64,000 nt of DNA from Nothophaeocryptopus gaeumannii. Taxonomy: Eukaryota > Ascomycota > Dothideomycetes > Mycosphaerellales > Mycosphaerellaceae. A model generated the notes under the pieces. That model was not told the origin of the DNA. It was given only the letters and a program-made list of their open reading frames with translations, and ran no database searches. This document shows positions 42,919 through 54,122 of the stretch, piece after piece (the first letter of the stretch is position 1; each line of letters starts with the position of its first letter). A program made the translations under genes and the position numbers. The stretch is taken from NCBI GenBank assembly GCA_031771865.1, contig JASISA010000027.1:1178001-1242000 (forward strand), written 5' to 3'.

Positions 42919-43833
42919 TCAATCCCTGGCCTCCCTGACGCTGGACTGGTCAAGCCGTTGCTCGAGAACTCGTAAAACGTCACCCTGTCTGTCATGGAAC
43001 ATCTTCACTTTCCGGAACATTTCTCGCACTTCCGAGTCTGCCTCGGGAGCATTGCTCTGCTTTCCAATATCCAGCAGTCCGATGCTTGAGCTCTCTCGGC
43101 TGGATCCCCTGTTGCAGTCGCAATCGCACTTGTCTACCTGATCCTGGTTGATCGATCGGCTGGTAACTCCTAGAGGCTCGGTCTGGCATGTTGAAGCAGC
43201 GTGGACATTCCTGAAATGCTGATCAAGATGGTCTTTTCTGTTGAATTTCCTGCCACAGGACGAGCATTTGTGTGGATTAAATCCCTGGTGCTTTTTCTTG
43301 TGTCTTGTAAAGACGTCTCTCCGGCAGTAGCTTCTAGAGCATTGCGGGACCGGACACTTGAATGACCGGTGCTGGGTGCTCTTCGCATGCTGCTCCAACA
43401 TGTACGCATTCTCGAACGGAGTACAGCATTCTGTGCAGCGATAGCGGGCCAAGTCTCCTTCGGAACATTCTAATGGCCCAGAAAACCATGATTCTGGCGT
43501 GTACGAGTCCATCTGCGCCCACAAGTCAATCGATGACGGCTCGTCTATCCACAGCCGCGAGGTGGACGGTATCGAAGCAATGGGCTCATGCTGTGTGTCT
43601 GCCGCAGCGTTAGCATACCACTTGACCATCTGGGTGCCAATGAAGTTGAACGGACGATTCCGCTCGAGTGTTTCAAAACGTTCAATCGTCTGCTCAAGTG
43701 CAGTCAAAGGCTGCCAATCCTCCTCGCTGAACAGCGGCCAAGATTGTTCGTTGATGTCAGTGTCCACAAAGTCGAAAGCATCGATGCAATCCAGATTTGA
43801 GGAACCTTCGAAATCTTTCCCTCTAGACATCAT
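42919..43833 (-). CDS. C2H2 zinc-finger protein (paralogue of the gene at 10674-11704)
   Basis: A single exon of 304 aa from the Met at 43833 (the next codon is also Met; the frame upstream has only GTG). Acidic N-terminus with Trp/Phe/Asp-rich patches (DAFDFVDTDINEQSWPLF), which could be an activation region. Three fingers at about 155-240: YRCTECCTPFENAYMLEQH, FKCPVPQCSRSYCRRDVFTRHKKKH and HKCSSCGRKFNRKDHLDQHFRNVH. A Cys cluster (KCDCDCNRGSSRESS) and a final helix (REMFRKVKMFHDRQGDVLRVLEQRL) follow. The same order occurs in the 10.7-kb gene. The second finger is nearly the same in both (CxVPxCxRSYCRRDxxTRHKKxH). Likely a nuclear DNA-binding regulator; targets unknown. Confidence 0.82.
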   Translation of the reverse strand: MMSRGKDFEGSSNLDCIDAFDFVDTDINEQSWPLFSEEDWQPLTALEQTIERFETLERNRPFNFIGTQMVKWYANAAADTQHEPIASIPSTSRLWIDEPSSIDLWAQMDSYTPESWFSGPLECSEGDLARYRCTECCTPFENAYMLEQHAKSTQHRSFKCPVPQCSRSYCRRDVFTRHKKKHQGFNPHKCSSCGRKFNRKDHLDQHFRNVHAASTCQTEPLGVTSRSINQDQVDKCDCDCNRGSSRESSSIGLLDIGKQSNAPEADSEVREMFRKVKMFHDRQGDVLRVLEQRLDQSSVREARD

Positions 43834-45550
43834 GGAATTTAACGTCAACACTGCGAGCTGGAAGACTGCCCAGCATATATGTCGCGCTCCAGAAATTGGG
43901 CCGAGCGCCCGCGATGGCGGCAGGTAGCCATCTTAGTTACCGGCGGGTTTCACAATCGTAATTCGACGCTCGTTAACTTACGCTGCAGAAAAAGCGATCC
44001 ACCAGGATGTGAAGCCTCGCAGCCGATGCAAACGTTACCATTCACCAAAAGTGCTCCGTTGATGCACATGACTAGGGCGCAGCTTGTGCCCCGGGTATCG
44101 AACGCCCAGCCAATGGCGATCCGAATTTGGACTTCACCTCCTGCACGACGACGTTGGTAAGGTCAGCCTTGAAGGGCAAAGGGCAAACAGCAGATTGGCC
44201 AAAACATTGGAATACAAGTACGACTTGCTTCGTCTTGGAGCTGTCATGCTTGGATGGATTGCTGGTCGATCCAGCTTTCGTGCTGTCAATGCAGTCAAAG
44301 TTGAGAGAATATGCTGCTTCACCTCTTCCTCTTCTTTCCAGGCGAACGTACGCCTGAACTGCCAAGAAGGGTCCTCGGTGCCTTCATCGTCTCGGAAAAT
44401 CCATCACATGTGCTAACACGTAGTGGCAGCTCGAAAGGGTGATGTAGGTGGGCAAGATCCTACCGACTCAGCAAAGCCTCCTCCATGGCTGGATCCAATG
44501 GACAGTCAACGCGAGCAGCCACATCGGCGATTCTCACAGGGCATGCATGATTGAGAGCATCGACACGTCCACGGCGGCAAGCTCATGCTTCCAGTTGGCG
44601 GACTCTGCAGCTCGAGTCTGCGCTAAGGAGAGGCCGCACTCCCAGGAGTCGAATCCTTTTCACGGAATGTACCGCGCGCAGAGTCAGCAGCGACACGAAG
44701 GCCAACTTACACTCACGAGAAACGCTACGGGAGAAAGACTCAGGCACAGTACGAACGGCAGAACTCGCACAACTTACGAGATTAGATGAGGTTCTGCTGT
44801 TGCTCGTATTCGTTTCTACAGGCTGGGAGAAGGACCGTACCAAAGCTACTGCATGCTCTCCAATCGCGCGCGACCAGTTCCTGGAGGTGCTTCGGAAACG
44901 GTGGGAAACGCGAGATGCAATGGCAAGCATTGCAGCCATTTTCACTGTCACTGGCCTCGCCCTGGCGTTGTTTTCAGCATGGAGCCTCTTCTGTTGAGTC
45001 GCTCTGAGACGCTTCAGGGAGAGGACTGGATTTGCTATCTTGACCGCGCGGCGGAGCGCTTCTTCAACCTGCCGCTATATTGCAACCCCCCGCGGTTTGG
45101 GAAGCTCTACGGTCACATGCTCACGACATTGTCGCCACCAGCCGTTTTCTATCGGATACGGTGTTTCATGTCTTTTGATGCTATTGAAGATTCCCAATGA
45201 GTTGTGGCGATCGCCAGAGCTCCACCTACCGCCCTTCTTGACGGACGTCGCCCTCCGTGAATCTATCGAAGCTTTGTAAGGATATCATAGCGAGTCGGCG
45301 TGCTGGCAGACGGGCGACCCGGAGGCCCCTCTTGGGTAGACGTCCACCTGAAAACCCGACCGCCTCCCCTTTCTCCTGAACCTCAACGCCTACGACACCA
45401 CATCTCTCAACTTCGCTCTCGTCAGCAGATTCGCAACAGAGCATCACCGTTTCGCCTCTCGCAAGAACATTGCCCGGCTATTTCAAGCTTCACCGACGAG
45501 AGATTTGGTCTTCTTTACGACACTCAAGTGAATTTCCTGTAGCAAGCAAC
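43834..45550. other. Intergenic region, no supported gene
   Basis: 1.7 kb between divergent genes. The frame ending at 44997 finishes in a hydrophobic stretch (IFTVTGLALALFSAWSLF) but begins without an ATG, and its body is not protein-like. Mostly promoter and UTR. Confidence 0.45.
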
Positions 45551-46174
45551 ATGTCGCATACAGGAAACACCCAACGTCTTGCCGATGGTCAGGCCCCTTC
45601 GACTTGTAAGATACCGGCCCCAAAGGTTTGCGCGCCCAGCTGACTTCCTTGCAGCAAGTCGGTCTCCAGAATACAAATGGGCTCAGAACGTGATGGCTTT
45701 CCAGCGCGCCATGGACAACGCCAGCAACTCAGGTGGTGCGAGCGCTCGATCATCATTCGCAAACGTCGCTAACCCGTCGCAGTGAACAATCAGCAGCATG
45801 CTATAACGCCGTCGCAAGGCTCTGGAGCGGTTCCATGGTCGTCTCATGGCAGTCGTGGCCCGTACAACGACCCAAACGTCTTCCGCTCGTATGTCGAACC
45901 GTACATTGGGAGAGATATGCCCCTCAGTCACTACGGCGACGTTGGGAGAAGAGATACCTACGTCAACGAAACCCCAATCAGAAGACCGGAACCGCGTGTC
46001 TGGACCAACATGCCACCAAATCCTCAGGGAACCGGCAGAGGGATGCCGTTTCCGCAGCACAATGGCGACAGATCTCACCCGTCGGCCCAGAGCCATGGGA
46101 TGCAAGCCTTTCTGTCTGACCGCCAGGATTATCTCCCGTACTACATCTCTTATGGCGGCTCTCGCAAGCAGTAG
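45551..46174 (+). CDS. Hypothetical protein, three exons, 174 aa
   Basis: Exons 45551-45605, 45655-45732 and 45783-46174. Intron 1 (49 bp) runs GTAAGA to TTGCAG with a CTGAC branch. Intron 2 (50 bp) runs GTGGTG to CGCAG with a GCTAAC branch. Both preserve one frame that no unspliced reading gives. The protein is hydrophilic, Pro/Asn/Arg/Tyr-rich, with no signal peptide or membrane segment. It starts MSHTGNTQRLADGQ and ends YYISYGGSRKQ; the middle has PNVFRSYVEPYIGRDMPLSHYG. No family recognised. The second donor is weak, so the second intron is the least certain point; without it the protein would end after 61 residues. Confidence 0.6.
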
Positions 46175-48166
46175 ATGTCGCTCGGCTCTTGCTACCGTCG
46201 TGTTCTCGGTTGGTGCGCTGACGTTCGGTCGGCTTAGTAGTTCATTGATGATTGGCGATTCGGCGATTGAGGTATCCTAAAAGAAGTAGCATATAGCAGA
46301 TCACTGGCACTCTGGCACCGTGATTGGCGCAGCCAAAGTGACATGGCGGCCGGCTGCTGGACGGGTTGGCTAGCTTCTTGCAGCGATAGAAAAACAGACA
46401 AAAGTACAGGCAGGCTAGGAGGCAGGCTAGGTGAGGAATGCAGTCTACTTTATGATCTCCTGTGCCGCGTCGCCTCAGCCTGTGCCTCGAGGCGTAGTGC
46501 ATCTGCACTACCGCATAGGTCCTCAGCCTGAACGCCCACACTCACCGGCTTCATGAGGCTGTCAGCCATCGCAAGCCGCCTCTCAAGTGATGCCTATTCT
46601 TCCGACATCACTGCTTCGCCCCAACCCGGTCTGTCATTCCAAGCCATCACCACCGACATCGTCAACCATGCTTCTCAACTGTGACTCTACAAGTCTCATG
46701 TCTTTCGATTGCAATTGCAATTTCACATCCACACTCGCTCGCTTCAAGCCGCCAGCCTTCCCACTTCAGCTCGGCGCAGTGGAGACCCGTATCTCGCGCT
46801 GCACAACGGCCCATTCCAATGCACGCCAGTATGCATGAATGTATTGCTTTCGTGCGGACTATGTCGATGATCGCTTGCCTCCTACACCTAGAAGACGTTT
46901 TCGTTGACGCTCAACGATACTCAAAACAACACTTTGAACGAAGCAAATACCAATTCGATCTACGATTGATGATTCAAAAACGCCAAGAAGCCCTTAACGC
47001 ATCGAAACAAAATTTATCGCACATCGGAAGCGTGAAAGAGAAATGGCCAGAAGAGCAAGAATGAGCCTTGAAGGAGAGTCGATTGAACCATACCGTGCCG
47101 AAGCCGCCTTGAGAGACACAATGCTCGAGAGACGAGTGGGAAAATTGCATGGAGCACTATCTCTGAAGCAATGAACACAAGACACAGGAAGCACCCTTCA
47201 GACCAGGCAGAGCTAGCCCGAGAGAGCAGGAAGAGAAGTCCAAAAGATGAGGTCGAAAACGATCGAAACTACCGCTTTCACAGATTCCAGGTATCTGTAG
47301 ACCGTGGTGGTATACGTGCCACATCTTGGCTTGCCCATGATTGAAGGATAATAGAGAGGAGAAGGACACAGAGAAGCAGGAAGACGTAGAAGTAAAAGTT
47401 CAATGCATGCCCCTGAGTGAGCATGTCGAAGGCTTTACGGGTGTTCGGCTTGATCGCGACAACGTTGACGATGAAGACACATTGAAGGCCGTCGTAACAG
47501 ACTGTGCAAGTGACAATCGTAGTTACGCCAGGAAGGTAGAATGTAGAGCAAGAGCAGGGCGGAACTGGTCAGAAATCTCGAAGGGGGCGTATTGCGGATG
47601 GTTAGAAGGAAATTCGATGGACTCAAAAGCTGGAAAAGGAGTTTAAAGGATTTTTTGGTGAAGTATTTGGATACTTCAATGGAAGAGCCTGAAACTCGTC
47701 CTCGGCCACATATCGACTCCGATCACCTCGGAGTGCTATCACAAGCATTAGCTTGGAGGTAGCAATATGTAGCTTCTCTTTAATTATCGCACCTTGCAAG
47801 ACGTACGTCCTCCTTCCAGCGGCCTCGCCAATGCAATCACCACCCGTTCCTCGCCCTTCTCACCCTCTTGAGCAGCACCAGCTTTCGCACGATGTCTACC
47901 TCCCAAGCATCAGCACTTCCTCAAGCAGCAAAGAAGACCTAGCGAGAGAATCCCACTCTACCGCCCTCCACTCCGTCGACCATCACTCATAGTGCTGCAT
48001 CTGAGCACTCGTGGCTCGAGGATCGTGGGATGGAGCGACTCGTAGGTCAAGTCTGGTGCCTGACTTGGTTCTGACGAGCCAGATGCCGCATGAGCAGTCG
48101 CTTTCTATGAAGCATGTCAGATGGCTCTGACAAGCGCAGAGCCAGTTGGAGTTCAGGAGGTGGAGG
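46175..48166. other. Intergenic region, no supported gene
   Basis: 2 kb. Frames up to 127 codons (for example 46681-47064, with a charged end RYSKQHFERSKYQFDLRL) lack a good start, splice sites or known motifs. Could hold UTRs of the flanking convergent genes. Confidence 0.45.
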
Positions 48167-49267
48167 TCAGTGGGTATCCTCACTGTCTGAGATTGTACAG
48201 CCACATTGCCTGTCATCCTCTCCGTGGGTATGTTGCGCTTCGCTGTGTGGTTGTTTTGGCATACCCTGTTGGAGTCCGTGATGTGCAGACGTGACGTGTT
48301 TCAGCCAGTCTTCTACTGTCCTAGACACGTACCCGCAGCCGTCATGCACACATGCTCGTTGTCGAATAGCAAAGGTGAGGTTCTCGTTCTGTCGAAGCAG
48401 GCGATGGTGGCACTCCCTCCAGGGACAGTGGAAATAGTAGCGTTCCGGTTCCTCCTCGACCTGTTCTTCAGGGGTCGGTAATTGGTCTTCTTCTCGGTCG
48501 ACAGTGAAGTCACATCGCTCCAGGTGTGTGTTCCAGTCTTGTTTCCACGTATTCAAGGGTCTTGCTTGTGTGTCGGATACCTCGAGTTGTTGTCGAATCT
48601 GCTTCAGTCTTGCTAAAGCCACCGATTGATAGACTTCCAAGTGATCCAGTTGCTCAGCTAGGTCCAGTTCGAAGTCGGTCTGCTGCTTTGTCCGGCTTTG
48701 GTCAGCTAATCGTTCTTTTGAACGCTGTTTGCCAAGCCGTCTCCATTCGTGTTGCCATTGCCACTTTGCCTTGCCTGCCTCATCGTACACCACCTCGCCC
48801 TTTGAGGACCGTTCCCAAGCAAGTTCGTCCTCATCGACATCCATCGCCTCATACTTCCTCTCAGTTTCGAATGGTCTCTGTCTACCATTGTGCTCTCCCA
48901 ACCGCGATGACCATGCAACATCCTCAAGGCCGTGCTGAAAGCTTGCTAACCCCTTTCCCGCTAAGAACGTCCTGAATTGTTCCTCGACTTCCTTCACTCG
49001 TTCACTGGGGCCAGCACTCCGGAAGGTCGATATGCGTGAAGCTGAACTTGCGATCCGACTTGAGACACTATCAAAGTCTGATGAGGTGACAGCCCGTCGG
49101 AATGATTGCGTCGGTGGAGCAATTCGTTTTCCGACACCCAGTGGATCCCGATCACGAAGCTCGGCTTCGATTCCGACAACACCTGAGAATGTCGAACATG
49201 CGAGACCTTTGGCTGATCCGAGGATTCGAGATGAGAGTGGCAGTTGACTTCGGTCCAGCGTGGCCAT
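48167..49267 (-). CDS. Hypothetical protein with coiled coil and C-terminal Cys/His fingers
   Basis: The open frame is bounded upstream by a stop; the first ATG is at 49267, giving 366 aa. An upstream exon is possible because the frame before this Met is open only for a few codons. Order: Ser/Arg-rich N-terminus, then a Glu/Lys/Gln helical region (about 85-275) with KWQWQHEWRRLGKQRSKERL and LDLAEQLDHLEVYQSVAL. The Cys/His block follows: YYFHCPWRECHHRLL, then CVHDGCGYVSRTVEDWLKHVTSAHH. The last fits a C2H2 finger with a long first half. The C-terminus has a Cys pair (QCGC). It may bind nucleic acid or protein through the fingers; no family recognised. Confidence 0.65.
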   Translation of the reverse strand: MATLDRSQLPLSSRILGSAKGLACSTFSGVVGIEAELRDRDPLGVGKRIAPPTQSFRRAVTSSDFDSVSSRIASSASRISTFRSAGPSERVKEVEEQFRTFLAGKGLASFQHGLEDVAWSSRLGEHNGRQRPFETERKYEAMDVDEDELAWERSSKGEVVYDEAGKAKWQWQHEWRRLGKQRSKERLADQSRTKQQTDFELDLAEQLDHLEVYQSVALARLKQIRQQLEVSDTQARPLNTWKQDWNTHLERCDFTVDREEDQLPTPEEQVEEEPERYYFHCPWRECHHRLLRQNENLTFAIRQRACVHDGCGYVSRTVEDWLKHVTSAHHGLQQGMPKQPHSEAQHTHGEDDRQCGCTISDSEDTH

Positions 49268-50001
49268 GTCCAGTGGCAATGAGGTCTAGACCCTCTTGAG
49301 CCTCCGCTTTGGTATTCTTCCTGGTCTTGGTCCAATCGATGTCTAAGCAAAGTTTAGGCTCCGTTTGATTGGCCCTCCACCTGGCGCGGTAGAATTTGTG
49401 TCAAGACTCCTGCGAAGCGGCTGTTGAAGACAGGAATGCAGGTCTTCCTCGTCTCTGTTCTCCCTACCGAATTGACCGGTATGGACTGTCAGCGCGGTGT
49501 TCTGAGGATAGGAAAGGAAGACGTCGAACAAGCGATGACCTTCAAAAGATTGATACCTGCAGGGTTCGGCGTGGATCCACTCGGCCCGCTGCCCGGGGGA
49601 AAAGCTTTCCTCTTGCAGTCGCACTTTCCTCCAAGATGCCTCGGCCAGCTTCCGAGGTACACAACCAACGGTCTATAATGGTATGATACGAAGCAAAGAG
49701 TAGAGAACTATTTCAATTAAGCACGCGACAAGTGATATGGGATGCAATTGACAAGACTCTCGTAATTGAATCAGGGATTGAGGGGCTCAGGATGTATCCC
49801 GGTGCCTTACTGTTCTCCTCACGCCAACAGCCATATTCATTGGACGCCGAAGGCAAGGATACGAGCTCTGTCTAGCAGTGATATTCCGACTTCGTCCATC
49901 CTCCACAAGACCGAGCATGGGAGGTGGTGTTATTGCGGAAGACCGCCGAGCAGGTTCATTATTCGTAAAGCATAGCAGGCGTCGCACACCATCCTCTTCC
50001 T
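49268..50001. other. Intergenic region, no gene seen
   Basis: Upstream flank of the finger protein and 3' flank of the peroxidase. Frames of 60-95 codons without motifs. Confidence 0.5.
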
Positions 50002-51006
50002 CTACAATCCGACAGCAGAAGCCAAACCACCGGTGATGTTGTTGAGCACCTCAGAGCCACCGACGAGAACCTCGAAGGCGTCCTTGTAGCTGTCGGCGAG
50101 GATCTTCCCGCCTTCTGGGACCGCCTGTGGACTCACGGTGAAGAGCTCAAACACCATCTGACCCAGAGATGGGATAGTGATGGGCTCAGCACGAGGAGCC
50201 CAGCCAAGGTCAACGGGGAGCTTCTCCTTCTCGAACAGCGAGCGCACCCAGTCCAAGCGGGTCACACCGGTCGCATCGTCGCCGCCCATGGATTGGAGGT
50301 AGATAGCAGTCTCTCCGTATCTATCGCAATGTTAGCATCGAGCAGAGCCGGACGACGGAGCAGGAAAGACTGACCGGAAGACGAATTCACGCAAACCATA
50401 TGTAAAGGTAGGGTTCTTCGCCTCCGAATCGGCAGTTCGGTTGGCAATCGACTTCGCTGCTGGCAACAGAGCAGTCTTGCCGCCAGTGAAGAAGCTAGCA
50501 ACTTGCTGCCAGTATGGGTTGTAGAAGGAGTAGTCGTTGCCGAAGTAGGCGTCCTGACGACTCAAAGAAGCATCGTGCTGGGAAGAGTCAGCATGACGAA
50601 ACGTGTCGTCTGTGCACTCCAATCTCACCTCAATAGGGAAATTGTGCTGATCCAAGTCGTTCAGATCGAAGTATCCCTCCAAAACATTGCCAGAAAGCAA
50701 GCCAGCGCCTCCAATGAGAATGGTGAAGTCGGCGCCCATGTTGAGGCCCTCAGCCAGACCCTTGAGAAGAACAGGCAGCGTATTGTTCTTTCCATTGTGT
50801 GGGATGAAACCGTGATTTGCCAGAGCATTCAATCCTGGACATGGTGAACGAACATCACCACTGCCTGGTGCCTGCCAGTTGTGAAATCTTGGATCGGTGA
50901 TGGGGGCTGGTCCCAAGCTCGAGAGCAGGCCTTGAATGTTTGGGATCAAAGCTTGAGCAGAGGCAACAGCCGTGAAGGCGAGGAGCTCGACGGGAAGAAC
51001 ACGCAT
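50002..51006 (-). CDS. Secreted chloroperoxidase-like haem-thiolate peroxidase (Peroxidase_2 family)
   Basis: Exons 50629-51006, 50375-50577 and 50002-50320 give 299 aa. Intron 2 (50321-50374) runs GTCAGT to GATAG with TGCTAAC. Intron 1 (50578-50628, 51 bp) is open in frame but must be removed: only then does the family block EHDASLSRQD appear (Glu126, His127, Asp128). The start ATG at 51006 begins a signal peptide (MRVLPVELLAFTAVASAQA). The haem-binding Cys56 lies in SPCPGLNALANHGFIPHNG. These two blocks define the chloroperoxidase/unspecific peroxygenase family, with Cys as axial haem ligand and Glu as acid-base residue. The enzyme should be secreted and use hydrogen peroxide for halogenation or oxygen transfer; the natural substrate is unknown. 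Confidence 0.9.
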
Positions 51007-51478
51007 CTTGTCGGTGGTGTTGGTTTGCAAAAGCTGAGGATGGTGTTGTCGAAGAAGAGAGTTGGATTTTTGCCTCTCTTGAACCCTCTGTGTTCTGGGC
51101 TTGCAAGGTGACTTTCCAAATCACGCCCGCCTCAAACGGCTTGAACGGTAGTGAGCCTCGGCGATTTTATGGGGCGTTGTTGATTTGCTCACGGAGAAGA
51201 GCGTCTCAGATCGACTTTCCTAATTAGTATGGATGATCGTCAGAGGCTGAAAGTTTATCATTAGACTTGAAGATCCTTTGAGCTTCCTTGGACCGCGATT
51301 CATTGACTCGCTCCTGATTCTGTAAACCACGTGCGTATTCAGCTCTGCCAACTTCAGGCGGCCAGGACAACTTAAACACAACGCGGACTGGCCTCTATCA
51401 GGAATGTCTCGTCGAAATCATCCAAATCATAGTCAACTTCAGGACTGGTCGTTGTGTAGCCCGCGCCAGGCTCCGTTG
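51007..51478. other. Promoter of the peroxidase and 3' flank of the F-box pseudogene
   Basis: 472 bp, no coding region seen. Confidence 0.5.
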
Positions 51479-52968
51479 TCAACCGGAGCGCTGTTGTACT
51501 ACCGTGAGGGATTTATCATTTAAGCACCATTCATCGAAAAGACTGGCAGTATTCGCAGGATTGGGGAAACTCCCACCTCGCAGAACGTACGTTTCCATCG
51601 CGTTGGTGTACGCCGGAGCGTTGCCGACATAGAAGAATTCGTCCTCCAAACGCGTGCCCCAATCTTCGCTGCAAAACTTGCCGCGGAGGTCCATCTCGCA
51701 GAGCTTGAGAAGCTTACCTGCAATGCGCTTGAAGACTGCTACCCATGCACCATTGTAGAGACATATTCCTGACGTGGATAGGTAGCGTAAGGAGTCTCGA
51801 TGTCGAAGCAGAAGGCTGACCAGAAAGTCCTCTTCCGCATGGAGATTCTTCAGGCCAAGTTCTCGTAGCTTGGGCCATGTAGTATTCCCGATGGGGTGTT
51901 CCAGCGATGTGAAGGGTCCCCACTCATTTTCATGCGGCATGCCAATCTTCAGTACTCGCAAGTGTGAAGCCGTCGAAAGCCATTTCCCGAGGGCCTCTCG
52001 GTCACAGGAGTGGCCCCAGCCTAGCATTCTGCCCAGTTCAACCCAGCGTTCGCCGTTAAAAGGACGACTGTAGTAGGAGTACGAGAAGCCGATGCGGAAG
52101 CAACGCATGCCCGCCATGATGTTCGCCATGAGAGTCCTTGTCGGCGTCAGGTTCCCAAAAGACTGTAGTATTCATGGGCCTACACCCTCCGCCAGAAATC
52201 GTTTCAGTTTTGGCTGCGCGTTGTGGAGTGCTTCAATGATGGTCCAGAACTGATGTACACCTCGCTGATATGGATTACTATCCCCATACGGAGAGATTGT
52301 GGCATTTCTAAGAGCTGGCTGAATCGGGTCAAAGTGTTCCCATGTCGTGTGGCGTGTGGAGACTGTGATGTTGTCTAAACTTGGACACTGCGAGAAGATC
52401 TGTGTCAGACATTCGAAGTCAAACTTTGAGCCGAAAATGGCTTGTTGGTCAATGACGATTGACTTAGGGGTTTTGTACGTATTATCGCACTCTGTCCATG
52501 GTTGCCGGAATTCGCAGTTCTCGGTCCACAAAGGATAGTTGAGCGCGGGGGCAATAATGGGTATTTGAGCTTGTCTGCCTGGAAGTGGGAGGCTTTAACG
52601 CTCTTCAACGGCCCTGGATATGTCGCGAGGGTCTTCAGTCTTTGAAGCCTTTCTCTTTCAAGGTCTATTTGGATGGTGTGAACATGGTCTTCGCCGATTT
52701 GGGTCAGGGGTGAGCATGTCCGGCGCAAGAAGCTGACCGATAGACAGTCCAGGTGTTGAAAGATCAGATGAAGAAGCTCCACGGGCAATGCGAGTATCAA
52801 GGCGTCCTGGGTCCATCTCGTCGGGTTCGTGCTGGCGATCCCGTGGCGCGTTTGCACGCGATTGCTCATATTCACCATCATTATTGGCATCCGTGTTTCC
52901 TCGCCGTCTGTCTGCTCTGGGTGTGCCCATGTAGTGGAAAGAGAGAAGCAGAGTGTGGTGTTGCACAT
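51479..52968 (-). pseudogene. F-box protein gene, frameshifted
   Basis: From the ATG at 52968 the frame reads into an intact F-box (LALPVELLHLIFQHLDCLSVSFLRR) and then SVKASHFQADKL. Homology-like content moves to a second frame at about 52550-52570, in a short C-rich run, and continues NYPLWTENCEFRQPWTE to 52172. It ends there at TGA. A third frame carries the leucine-rich C-terminal part (52129-51479; FLVSLLLRHRDSLRYLS, then VFKRIAGKLLKLCEMDLRG). The first break is within about 20 bp and cannot be an intron. The second join has a possible 49-bp GT-AG candidate but it does not restore frame. It belongs to the same F-box/LRR-like family as 18625-19935. Either a real pseudogene or a gene with one or two sequence errors. 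Confidence 0.72.
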
Positions 52969-53450
52969 GGCTTGCTCAAACGTGAAGCGCGCAGCGTGAT
53001 TGGTTGGGACTTGGGCGACGCGGTTTCGGGGCCGGCCAGGTCACTCTCCGCGCCTCTCATACCTTTCCCTCCACGACTTCTTCTGCTTCGTGAAACATCA
53101 GACCAAATCGCCCAGGACGCATGTCGCCGTCTGACTGATCTCATGTCCTCGGATAGCGTAGCGCTGGTCAGCATGAAAGCCTTTGTTCTCCGTACAACAC
53201 AGTGAAAGGTAAGTAAGTGTGGCACTCCATGTACAAACCTCCTTTGTACTTCAAGCTCGTTCTTTGTCCATTGTCTAGCACAAAAAAACCTCTCGTCAGA
53301 TAAGACTGTGTCCATTCTATCTGCTTCAGCCCGATGCTGGTCTTCACCATCAAGACCTGTAGCACACATTGTTTCCAAAGACTAGGCCGGCCCTCAGTCT
53401 TTGCATACTGCTCACGACAGCACCACGATACAACTTCACGAACACCCACA
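52969..53450. other. Divergent promoter region
   Basis: 482 bp between the F-box pseudogene (minus) and the secreted-protein gene (plus). No gene seen. Confidence 0.5.
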
Positions 53451-54122
53451 ATGCTCTTCTCGTCCGTACTCTACCTTCTCGCTTGGAGCCTGACGGTCTC
53501 TGCCTCACCGCTTCGACGCGACGCCCAAGCTTCCTCTCCTCAAGGCTGTCACACTGGTCTGACAGCCGCAGACTTGACCAAGATAGCATCCGATACAGCA
53601 TCATGCTCCGGCGTGCCTTTCCCAGCCGAATGTGCGACAGCATCCATCGCAGCTCCTGCTATCGCAGACTCCTTCACGAGATTCCAAATTACGCAATTCG
53701 GCACGCAAGCCGCTCTTGTAGCAATCATGCTCTTTGAATCTGGAGATTTCAAATACTCGATCAATCATTATCCAGGCGTGCCAGGCCAGGGAACCCGAAA
53801 CATGCAGAGTCCAGCCTACAACGAGAAGTATGCGGAGTGGATTGTGCAAAACGGAAATGACACAAAGATCACGAGCCAGACTGTTGCAGCTGCGAAGGCA
53901 CAGGAGGCAGTAGCTCTACTGGATCTGATCAACACAGACACTTGGAGTTTCGCGAGCGCGGCATGGTTCCTCGCGACCCAGTGTCAGGATAGCGTGAGAG
54001 CGGAGTTGGCGCAAGGAACGCAGGCTGGATTTGAGAACTATCTCTCGAGCTGTGTGGGAACTACGGCGACGCCAGATCGGATCACGGGATGGCAGAAGGT
54101 GATCGCGCTGAAGAGTTGGTAG
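53451..54122 (+). CDS. Conserved fungal secreted protein, unknown function
   Basis: Single exon, 223 aa, from the ATG at 53451 (the frame is open further upstream but without a fitting start). Signal peptide MLFSSVLYLLAWSLTVSAS, followed by a dibasic site (PLRRDA) that could be a Kex2 cut. The mature part has four Cys (CHTG, ASCSG, AEC and the TQC...SSC end), alpha-helical stretches, and a clear motif NHYPGVPGQGTRNMQSPAY in the middle. I associate this motif with a widespread but uncharacterised family of extracellular proteins in ascomycetes; this is from memory. No catalytic residues can be named. It lies near the secreted peroxidase and the secreted Gly-rich protein. Confidence 0.82.
   Translation: MLFSSVLYLLAWSLTVSASPLRRDAQASSPQGCHTGLTAADLTKIASDTASCSGVPFPAECATASIAAPAIADSFTRFQITQFGTQAALVAIMLFESGDFKYSINHYPGVPGQGTRNMQSPAYNEKYAEWIVQNGNDTKITSQTVAAAKAQEAVALLDLINTDTWSFASAAWFLATQCQDSVRAELAQGTQAGFENYLSSCVGTTATPDRITGWQKVIALKSW

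Noticed and set aside
53168..53643. Minus-strand frames overlapping the start of the secreted protein
   Set aside because: Overlap the signal peptide of a well-supported gene and show no motif.
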